NCBI GenBank assembly: GCA_030052745.1
Contig: JANBVO010000013.1
Location: 703,614-767,613 of the forward strand
Length of the DNA stretch: 64,000 bases
Direction of reading: 5' to 3'
DNA from: Pleurostoma richardsiae
Lineage: Eukaryota; Ascomycota; Sordariomycetes; Calosphaeriales; Pleurostomataceae
How positions within the stretch are numbered: the stretch's first letter is position 1; every line of letters begins with the position of its first letter. The notes under the pieces were generated by a model. It worked only from the letters and a program-made list of their open reading frames with translations. It did no database searches and was not told where the DNA came from. Shown piece after piece: positions 55,852 through 64,000 of the stretch. The translations under genes and the position numbers were made by a program.

Positions 55852-56926
55852 GGTTGTTCTTGATCAACAGTTGTAAAGCTTCAAGCGCAGCAGACGACAG
55901 GGGAACACGAGGCTTCAGTCAGGATCATGACCGGCCCTATTCTCATATATCGCGCCCCCGAGGTCGGGCAGAGAGACGGCCGACTATCCGCACGGTCAGA
56001 TCACTCACTCCCTCGCCTAGCCCTCTGGTATAGTCCTTGCAGAATATGGTCTGTCCCTGCAGCGGTGCCGTATTGGAGACTAAAGGCCGCAGAATTCTAT
56101 TTCTTATCAGGGGGAACCACGCGGACTATGCACTTACACTTGCCATAATTTGCACTCAGAGGTACACCGTACACCAACTCGTATACTGGCACGGCAGAGG
56201 AGACGGTTACAGAGCGACGAGATGTACCCCCTTGCCCCTTCCCAGGCAGCGTGCATGGCGTTTGTTGACCGGACAGGGTCAACAGGCGCGGGCCCACTGT
56301 CAATATTCTCGGTCAGCAAATAGCCTTTGCCTCTCCTGGTTAGGTCCGCTCCAGGGGGGGGTTCAGCTCGACTCCGGGGAACGCCAGGCACTTCCCCGTT
56401 CCTCTTACGCGAGAAACCGGCGGCTCCTCCTCCTATCGACAGCCAACATGCTTGGGAAGAAGAAACAAGGGGGCGTGGGGGTAGCCCGCCACTTTGAACG
56501 ACACTCACCGCAGGCAGCTAAGGCCCTTGAGGCCTGGAGGCCTACTGTGATAGTGGCAATGCACATATCTTGCTTTTTTCTTGGGAGTGCATGGGGGTTC
56601 ATCGTATCCGCACTCCGACCCTGGCGTTGTTTATGTACCGTCAGGGATTACCAGGGTTAGGCGGGCCTGACTCTGGTTGTCTAGATCTCTCTTGTCGGTC
56701 CTCTCTTTATTGCCCTGTGGTTTAGAATGGAGAGGACGGTGCTCTGGTTTTCTTCGAAACGAGACAAGAAGCACTGCCTTGCTTTTTCTTGTTCATTTCG
56801 CCCTGAGGTATTCATTCTGTGTCCTAAACCAAAGCCAGAGCGTGTACAAGCAGGGAGTCTCGAAGCCGTGGCCAACTTCGATAGACCTAACCAGCACCGA
56901 CTGTTTCCACTAAAGTTTTCCACACA
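55852..56926. other. Divergent intergenic region, no gene seen
   Basis: 5' flanks of the Hsp70-like gene (minus) and the putative zinc-binding protein gene (plus). Long open stretches exist on both strands but none has family features or a usable start. Confidence 0.5.
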
Positions 56927-57864
56927 ATGGCCCACCGCGGAAGGAAGCTGCTGAAGAAGGACGTTTCCAAATGCACTGAGGCGAAGAAAGAAGAGCAAGA
57001 GCAACTCGACTTCGACGCCTGCAGAGCTCAGATGGAGGACGTCATGAGGGCCCGCGAGAAAGCTGACTCCGACATGCGCGACCAGCTCGTCGCACTGGTC
57101 GAGAGCTATAAGTCCACCTGCCAGGGCTTGATGGACTCCAGGGCGGCTTGCCTCCAGCGCATGTTGGGGTCTTCGACTGCCGTAGCCAGAAAGTCCCTGG
57201 ATGGCGACTCATGCTACCCCCTATGGGTTCCGGACCGCGCCGTGTTCGCCAAGAGCGGTGTCGTCGTCTTCTATACCCCGGATCGTGATGGCAAGTCCGA
57301 CACAGATGGGGCTGCTTCGGAGATGGCTGCGCCGGTGGTGAGCCTTTCCGTTGGCGAATCTCTTTCGCTTGCTTGTCGGAATACCTAACAGTGCCACAGG
57401 ATCTTTCAGAGTCCCCCGCATGTCATCTTGACGACCTCCATAAAGAGCATCGCGATTCCTACCTGCCGGGTACGGAACAGGGCCGCACGGGGGCAGAGCC
57501 ACCACCTATAGATCGTGCTACTCCGGGAATAGCGATGCAGAGGACTCTCCGTTCGAGGACTAGCGAGATCGTCAATCCCCTTGCCTCCCGCTCCCTCCGG
57601 CCGCCCACAGCCCGACGCCAGCCCACACTGCAGCCTCCCATCAAGATAACCGAGTTGCGCAAGCTGCCGTACTGGGTGTTCGAGTACCGCTTCAGCCGCG
57701 GCCTCTCCCTGTGCACCCTGCGGTGTCCCTCGCCGACGTGTAGCGCGCCGGTGTTCAGTAAGCACCCCCTTAAGCGCAGCCGGGCGGCGAGCCACCTGAA
57801 GAGCTGCGGGGTGCCTTTCCGGAACGAGCGAGACATCATCCGCAAGTATGCTCGAGTCGGTTAG
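56927..57864 (+). CDS. Unknown protein with a C-terminal Cys/His cluster, 291 aa
   Basis: Exons 56927..57337 and 57400..57864 (intron GTGAGC...CTAACAG...CCACAG, 62 bases) give 876 bases, 291 residues. The ATG has a good context (cacaATGgcc). The N-terminal 110 residues are charged and probably coiled coil (KKEEQEQLDFDACRAQMEDVMRAREKAD). The middle is Pro/Arg-rich and disordered. The C-terminus carries LRCPSPTCSAPVF, then HPLKRSRAASHLKSCGVPF; two Cys four residues apart, then His and Cys, could form a small zinc finger of C2HC type. I do not recognise a named family. The function might involve nucleic acid binding, but this is inference. Confidence 0.6.
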
Positions 57865-59242
57865 TATACCCACCCCCTCCCCCCCAACCCCTCTGCCTCT
57901 TCACCTATGCACGCCTCGCCCCTGTGGTTTGTGCAGATTTTGCTGATTGTTCATTTCCTGCGATCCAGTGGTAACTGGTCGCCATGATCGAGAAGTCACC
58001 CTTTCTTGGGCTCGGAAGCACAATGCTACCCTCCTGGCCTCCAATGAGCGGGGTTTAGAACAGGAGAACCTCTAAGCTGCGCCGACGGTGCTGGAGCTTG
58101 CCGGCATCTCATTCGCTCACAGTATATGCACTATTTTGGTTAAGAAGTCGAGATTGCGAGCTAGAAAGCTAGGGAATCGATTGTATCGCTGGGAACTGAA
58201 TCGTCAAGTTATACTCTGACTTGGCTGGATCGATGTTCGGGGGGAGACTTCTTATACATGGCACGCCCGCGCACTGTGCCTACGAGCTGCTCTTCAGATT
58301 GCTTGCTGGGCTACCCGACGGGTGCTCGGCATCTCATCCGTGCTTGGTAAACCTGACAAGGCATCGCTTGACATCGTTGCCCAGCAAGTAATCAGTCCAG
58401 CGCGATCAAGTCCTGGAGCAGGTAGTTATCGTGAACGACCAGCCTTCCTGTCCTCCAACCTACCTGACCCTGGTCTGGAAGTCAATGGCCTTGAGCAAAT
58501 GATAGAATCAAGAAGCCGAGGATACCGGTCGCTCTCGGGCTTCTTGCACCTCCCATAACGTGCATAGTGTATCTCCGGGTTGGCTCAGATCGGCTTCTAG
58601 CTTGTGACCATCCTGAACGCTGGCGGACCCCCGCGATAGATGACGGTATTGATGCCGGGGCAGTGGGCCGGGTTCGTCTCTCCCCAGAGCAGGCCATTGA
58701 TGCGGTAGGCCCCCAACCAGCCTTTTTCGTATGTGCTTCAAGTCTCCCGGGGCCACAGAGATTGCTAGGAGCGGAAGCTCGCTTACGCGTAGATCCCTTT
58801 TGTAGGAATACTTGTTGGGTACAGCTGGGGAGGTTTCTGAATCAAGGTTGTACCAGTTAATTATCGTCATACCTAAAATCTTAAGGGGCCGAATAATACC
58901 ATGTCAGCGGGAGCACCCGGGCGGAATGCAAAGAGGAAACGAAAACAGACCGGCAGACACAGAACGCTAGTGTCGCGATGCTACGGAAATGAATCATTGA
59001 CAACATCCAGACTAAGATCTTTGACTGGCACATGCCCATTGAGGTTATCGGGCTTATACTGATTTTTTGTTTCCAATTCCGAGATAGACTTCTGTATCCA
59101 ACCTCTGTGTATGTATAATATCTCGAATGGCTCAAGGCATAAATCATCATTTCTGCGTGGACTCTTGATTACTTACTGCTGAAAGCAATCCCGTGTCATC
59201 CTCTCGCTTTTGATCGATCCTTTCCATCAACTCTCGCTCCAC
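57865..59242. other. 1.4-kb intergenic region, no gene seen
   Basis: 3' flank of the putative zinc-binding protein gene and 5' flank of the hydrolase. Unsupported open stretches of up to 120 codons occur on both strands. Confidence 0.5.
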
Positions 59243-60046
59243 ATGTCTCAGAAACCTTCATTTATCTTCGTGCCCGGCGCATGGCACCGCCCAGAGACCT
59301 GGGACAAGGTCATCTCCGAGATCCGCAGCAGAGAATACCGCTGCGTCGCCGTCGAGCTCCCCTCCACCACCGGGGATACCTCCGCAGGATTCGGCGGCGA
59401 CGTTAAGGCCGTCCAGGACGCGATCCGAGGTGAGACGGCTAAGGGTCGAGACGTCGTTCTAGTCGTGCACTCCTACGGTGGGCAGGTAGGCAACAGCGCG
59501 GTCAAGGGCTTCGCGCGCAGGCCGCATGACGGCTCCTCACCACCACCTCCCGAGAGCGCGTCCGGGCGGGGGCACGTCATCGGCCTCGCCATGATGGCCA
59601 CCGGCTTCACCGTCACCGGCGTCGGCTTCCTCGAGGCAACCGGCGGGAAGCCGCCCCCGCAGTGGGTGGCGGACACCCAGAACGGCGTGGCCACCATCGT
59701 GGTCGACGCCCGCGATATGCTGTACCACGACCTACCGGAGGAGGAAGGGAAGCTGTGGGTGGAGAGGCTCACGACGCAGTCGCTGAAGGCGCTGGCCGAG
59801 GGAGGGGAGCACGCATACTCGGGCTGGAGGGACGTCCCATGCTGGTATTTGCTGACGGCCGAGGACCGCGCGCTGCCACCGCAGGTGCAGCGCATCTTCG
59901 TGGAGGCGGCGCAGGCAGCGGGTGCCGACGTCACCCTGCGCGAGATCGCGAGCAGCCACTCGCCCATGCTGAGCAAGCCGAAGGAGACGGCGGAATTCAT
60001 ACTGAAGGCTGCGGACGGCTTCGTCGAGAAGAGCGAATCGACGTAA
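59243..60046 (+). CDS. Alpha/beta-hydrolase fold protein, 267 aa
   Basis: Intronless alpha/beta-hydrolase of the small AB_hydrolase type. The N-terminus FIFVPGAWHRPETWDKV supplies the oxyanion HxxP-like loop, LVVHSYGGQ the nucleophile Ser, EDRALPP the probable acid and ASSHSPMLSKP the catalytic His, all in the usual order. ATG 59243 (MSQKPSF) was chosen because the beta strand begins directly after it; ATG 59210 would add 11 residues with no known role. Some relatives occur in secondary-metabolite clusters, others are general esterases; the substrate cannot be read from the sequence. It lies over 30 kb from the PKS cluster, so no link is claimed. Confidence 0.9.
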   Translation: MSQKPSFIFVPGAWHRPETWDKVISEIRSREYRCVAVELPSTTGDTSAGFGGDVKAVQDAIRGETAKGRDVVLVVHSYGGQVGNSAVKGFARRPHDGSSPPPPESASGRGHVIGLAMMATGFTVTGVGFLEATGGKPPPQWVADTQNGVATIVVDARDMLYHDLPEEEGKLWVERLTTQSLKALAEGGEHAYSGWRDVPCWYLLTAEDRALPPQVQRIFVEAAQAAGADVTLREIASSHSPMLSKPKETAEFILKAADGFVEKSEST

Positions 60047-60989
60047 ATCTCTCGAAGTGGTCCTCAACAGGGTGCCTGGACATGGAGTTGCAAGTAGACG
60101 GAATCGGGCGGCGTTTGCAGCGTGTGCGCAGGATTGGCATGAAAATGTATGGATATAACGAAACGTCTCCTCTCACGCTATAAGGTTGGCCTAGAACAGT
60201 TACATTCGAATCCGACGTACGAAATATATAAGATTAACAGTCCTAACCATACCTAAGTGGGAGTATTCCCGTTTCTTAGTCTAGTCGTGTAGGTAGGTCA
60301 ACATGATGAAGCAAGCAAACAGCGGTATGAAGTGTGAAACTAGACGCTTGTGTAGTGCTAGGTGCTCAACGGGCCTCTCTAACTTTACGATGAGGAACTA
60401 AGTAATACCCAGGACATCCATGGTACGCAGAGAGAAAAGGAAATGGTACAAGTTTCCAAGTAGGGAGAGAAAATAGCGGCTTTACGGATGTTTTGTTGCA
60501 AGATACCTATGTGCAGGCTGGCTGGAGGAGGATATCTGTTAACTACGGCGCAAGTCTGGCCTCTACTTGAAGAAATTACGCAGGTGTAGAGATGTTAGTA
60601 GTATGGCTGCTCTGAGAGATTGTATGGTGGTCTTCGAGAAGTAGTCATCGCCTTGTAATCGAGGCGCGAACCTTAGCAGCTTGAAGCTCGGCTGCTCGCG
60701 GGTCGAGTGAGATCGCTGTCACGTCTGACTTGTCCAGATCCTCACCTTCCCTTCACTTTCTGCTTAGATTCCTCTTCTACTATCATCTTCTTCCATCTGA
60801 AGTTTTCTCTCTTACTCTCTCATCTTTGTACATTTCCTAACGTTGGAAATCTCCCAGAAGAGGAAACTCACCACCCAACAGCACCAACCCGTTTCTTACA
60901 GATCTCTCCATCTGCACAACAAGTCGCCTGCAAGTCTCTATCTTTCTTCACCAACAGACCTGGAGAACTACGCATATAAACACAACGCC
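60047..60989. other. Intergenic region with a pyrimidine-rich leader
   Basis: 3' flank of the hydrolase and 5' flank of the small Myb-like gene. Bases about 60740..60840 are rich in C and T, as is common just upstream of fungal transcription starts. No gene was seen. Confidence 0.5.
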
Positions 60990-61479
60990 ATGACGGACAG
61001 CAAGAAGACCAGTCTAGCCGCCAAAGCGGACCTGACCAAGCGCGAGGTCGAGATGCTCGTCGCAATGGTCCTGGCTGCCAAGGACTTCCAGCCGCAGGTG
61101 AGGCACCCTCGGTCGGGTTCCTGTCGGCTTCCCCAGCACCGCCGATAACTAACGCTCCAAAATCGACTAGATCAACTGGGGCAAGTTCACCACGTACATG
61201 GGATATAAGACAATCCACTCGGCCCAAGTCAGCGTCGTCACACTGCGAAAGAAGCTTCGGGCGCTGCGAGCTGCCGGACCGGACGGCAACGAACAGGAAG
61301 CTGCGACAGCCTGGACTCCCATAAACACTCCCACTCCACGAAAGCGCAAGACCGCCACCGCCGAGAGCCCTTCTACGCCATCCCGTGCGCAAAAGAGACC
61401 AAAGAAGCAGGGCAAGGACTTCGCTGACGGTGAGGACGACGAGCCTCGTGTGAAGTCGGAGATCGAGGATGAGTGCTAG
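60990..61479 (+). CDS. Small protein with a Myb/SANT-like N-terminal domain, 138 aa
   Basis: Exons 60990..61097 and 61171..61479 (intron of 73 bases, GTGAGG...CTAAC...CTAG) give 417 bases, 138 residues. Residues about 14-60 (LTKREVEMLVAMVLAA, then INWGKFTTYMGYKTIHSAQVSVVTLRKKL) resemble small fungal proteins with a helical, Myb-like domain in which a tryptophan or similar residue follows an acidic helix. The remaining 75 residues are basic and disordered (PRKRKTATAES, RAQKRPKKQGKD), a likely nuclear localisation signal, ending in an acidic tail. It is probably a nuclear protein that may bind DNA. The family is proposed from resemblance only. Confidence 0.65.
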
Positions 61480-62620
61480 ATCTGTAGTGTCTTTTGAGGA
61501 TGGGCCTGTCCAGAGATTGCTATGACATTTCTCATAAATAAGTGCTACGTTCGGACACTTTTGCTTCCATTTTGTCGCAGAGGACGAAGAGGAGAATGCG
61601 CAAATATGTCACGTCACACGGCACACGAATTATTCTCGAGTGGCATCGAGCCCAGGAAGGGAAATACGGACTGTAGGGGTCTTACCAGTCTAGATAGTAT
61701 AGGTAACAATGAAAGACTGTACATCGGACTGTCCTTCATCGGATCTTGAGAGCGTTTCCACTTTGGTTGTGTGATTCTGAGAGTTGTGTACCGCGTCCGA
61801 CCTCTCCATTTGCCAGTATGCGTGGTGCTTTGGCTCTCCTTTTTGCATACAGGTGCCTTTGCAGTCGGTGATAGCCTACCGGTCTCTAACATAACGCCTG
61901 CTAGACTCGCACCGTCTCATCGACACTGAACGGTGGGCAAGGCGTCTCACTTTGAATCGGAGGACTATGGGTTCGACCTCATTGCTATCACTAGGAACTC
62001 GGTTTCCTCGTTTTTGCTCTCCCATATTTGAAGAGTATTGTAGCCGCAACGATCTTTATGCCGAAGTGTCCCATACTCTTCATGACGTTCTTCTGGGGCG
62101 TCGTGACACGCTCAGATCTTGAGTTTCATTTCCCTACAGTGCTCCGATTACTTCCTGACTAGACGTATTCCTAGACTTTTCGACCCAGATTTTGACATGT
62201 CAGACATCAGTGTCACTTGTCAAATAGGTATCCACTGAGTACACTAATTATCATCGTGATATGGCAATGGCCGTGAGGACGTCTGTCCCATCAAACCGGC
62301 TCGGAGGCTTACCCCATACGCATATTTAGCCGTCAGGAAGAAGCACGTATTGTGGAGGAGCGGCGACACCAATCGTCCAGTTCGCCCTTAATATAAATTG
62401 ATTGTCGACAGATATTCGTCGTATTGCACACTATCTCGGGCAAAGTTCGAGGACCGATGACTTTGCATTGATAACGCCATCTGCATCCAGAAAGCATAAA
62501 ATATTCAAAGATACAGGGATGTCCTTTCTCATCCTTGAAAATCCTCTTGTCATCCGACGCTCTATTCCTACGGCGCGGGTCTTTTGCTTGGATAGAAACA
62601 CACACCACCTATTACCCAGT
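61480..62620. other. 1.1-kb intergenic region, no gene seen
   Basis: 3' flank of the small Myb-like gene and 5' flank of the SOD-like gene. A short tRNA-like stretch at 61921..61990 was examined and not accepted. Confidence 0.5.
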
Positions 62621-63314
62621 ATGCGAGCATCACTTAGTCTGTTGGGTTTGCTAGGCGGGTTCGCTCTCAGCCGTGCCCAGACGACGGGCAAGCTAGGCGA
62701 TGCTGTGATAGTGACCAACAACCCTCCGGGTGTTGAATACGCGGCGAAGTTCACCGGATCCATTACTGGCTGGGCCAATGCCAGCTCTGCCGCCGGGGGC
62801 AAGGGGGTGAGCTTCAACATCAGTGTCTCAGGTCTGCCCACGGAAAAGGGACCATTCAGTATGTCAGGGTTTGGCCGCATTGATCCTGCATTCATCAAGT
62901 TTCTAACCTGTAAAACTTCCTAGAGTACCACATCCATGTCAATCCAGTTCCGAGTGACGGCAACTGCACGGGGACGGGCGGGCATCTCGACCCTTTTCAA
63001 AGGGAGGATACGCCGGCGTGCGACAGCACCAAGCCGGCGACATGTGAAGTCGGAGACCTCTCTGGAAAGTATGGGACAGTTACTGGTCCGGTTGCTTTGA
63101 AGAGGTAGGGCCGTCCCAAGTCTCACCGCTATATTGTGATAGCGTAGCATTGTGACGTGGTAACGCTGATAGGGTTCACAGCTTTGTCGACCTCTATACA
63201 GCCCTCGTGCCTACCGATGTCGCATTCTTCGGAAACCGCAGCATAGTGTTTCACGATGCGAGCTCGGCTCGGATCGCATGTGCCAACTTCACACTTGTTG
63301 AACCCGTTGAATAA
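62621..63314 (+). CDS. Secreted Cu-only superoxide dismutase-like protein, 183 aa
   Basis: Extracellular SOD-fold protein of the fungal Cu-only group, which dismutates superoxide at the cell surface. Exons 62621..62858, 62924..63104 and 63182..63314 give 552 bases, 183 residues. Residues 1-20 are a signal peptide (MRASLSLLGLLGGFALSRAQ). YHIHVNPVP gives the HxH copper ligands, GGHLDPF the third His, and IVFHDASSARIACANF the fourth His and a disulfide Cys. The first junction (TTCA/GTATGT to TAG/AGTAC) restores the HxH strand. The zinc-binding loop of ordinary Cu/Zn-SOD is short and lacks its His pair, as in Cu-only enzymes. No clear GPI-attachment tail follows, so it may be free in the wall or medium. 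Confidence 0.85.
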
Positions 63315-64000
63315 AAGGAAGCCCGCAAAGGCTCTGCGTGCAACAACTTCTTTATCCTGTTGGTTCAAATAACCACTTCCAAAGCTAACTGGCTGTATCC
63401 AGCTTCTTCTCCAGAAGCCTGGACTTCGCCTTTCCGGGAGCATGGTCAACGAGAATGGAAGATATAAACAGGAGGTTTAGAGCCGTGTACGCTAGTAGAA
63501 ACCATAGGCCAGTAGGTATCATCATACATGCAATTCTCAACACAAATCAGATGGAATCATGAGTTGCCCGACTTCATAGAGTCTATAGTTGGCAACTACC
63601 AGTTGATAGTCCCTCCACAGAACAGTGACCATGGGATTAACGCTGAATCACATAGTGAACCCTTCGTCGGCCTGGAACATTCCTTATCAACTGCCAAGCC
63701 AGGCCGATGGTTCAGCTCCAAGACAATATGGCAGGCTAGTAAGTCTCCAGGCGCGCTTTTACTCTCACTAGTTGAAGGCCAAGAGCTCTGGATAACCGCA
63801 TCTGTGATAGCGAGCGTCGTCAGCCAGATGTAACCCCGTATGCCTGACCCTGAAGCTGTCAAAGCGGTAGTCCCCGCCACACGCAGGGATCCCCCGATCC
63901 TCCCCCACATCTCCAGGTCCTGGTACTGTCTATTGCAAGCTCGTGTTCGCCCCCCACTTTTTTTCATTCCCCCGCACACATCGAATCTCAAGATGACCAA
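63315..64000. other. Right-edge region, no gene recognised
   Basis: 3' flank of the SOD-like gene. A minus-strand open stretch (63596..64000) reaches the edge but has no recognisable family features, and a plus-strand one of 101 codons overlaps it. A gene continuing past the edge cannot be excluded. Confidence 0.4.

Noticed and set aside
61921-61990. tRNA-like stretch (GGTGGGCAAGGCG, TTTGAATC, GGGTTCGACC)
   Set aside because: The T-arm would need a six-base loop, the anticodon stem does not pair, and no matching 5' acceptor strand was found. At most a tRNA relic.
1-64000. CRISPR array, rRNA genes, intact transposon or viral insert
   Set aside because: No regular spaced repeats, rRNA-like blocks, transposase or reverse-transcriptase motifs, or long terminal repeats were seen on reading both strands.

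Overview
The window is nuclear DNA of a filamentous ascomycete (Pezizomycotina). The evidence is multi-exon genes with short GT-AG introns (mostly 45-125 bases) and typical fungal families: SAT-type non-reducing PKS, highly reducing PKS, Zn2Cys6 regulator, berberine-bridge-like flavo-oxidases, Clr5-domain, TRP-like, UVDE and Cu-only SOD proteins. Exon joins were worked out by eye from splice signals, reading phase and remembered family consensus; no alignment or transcript data were available.

Left part (1 to about 27 kb) is a polyketide gene cluster that continues past the left edge. A non-reducing PKS (minus strand; SAT-KS-AT-PT-ACP-CMeT, C-terminal end outside) and a highly reducing PKS (plus strand; KS-AT-DH-CMeT-ER-KR-ACP, 14 exons, 2567 aa) are transcribed apart from a shared 704-base promoter. 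Then come a second divergent pair, two FAD-linked oxidases, a Zn2Cys6 regulator, and a carboxylesterase-like protein that has lost its nucleophile serine. The expected logic is that the HR-PKS makes a reduced, methylated acyl starter, the SAT domain loads it on the NR-PKS, which makes a C-methylated aromatic product, and the flavo-oxidases modify it; azaphilone- or sorbicillinoid-type chemistry is the nearest known precedent. A CGGAGT motif is concentrated in the two divergent promoters and upstream of the esterase, and is a candidate site for the regulator.

Middle part (27 to 40 kb): an unknown 297-aa protein, a questin-oxidase-like gene with an unresolved 5' end, a decayed Clr5-domain gene with at least four lesions, a TRP-like membrane protein, and a GH2 exo-beta-D-glucosaminidase gene broken by one TGA at a tryptophan position.

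Right part (40 to 64 kb): a UV damage endonuclease with a possible mitochondrial N-terminus, a secreted protein of unknown family, an MFS transporter, an orphan beta-lactamase-type C-terminal fragment, an NmrA-like protein, an Hsp70-like protein, a putative zinc-binding protein, an alpha/beta hydrolase, a small Myb-like protein and a secreted Cu-only SOD-like protein. No rRNA, convincing tRNA, CRISPR array or intact transposon was seen.
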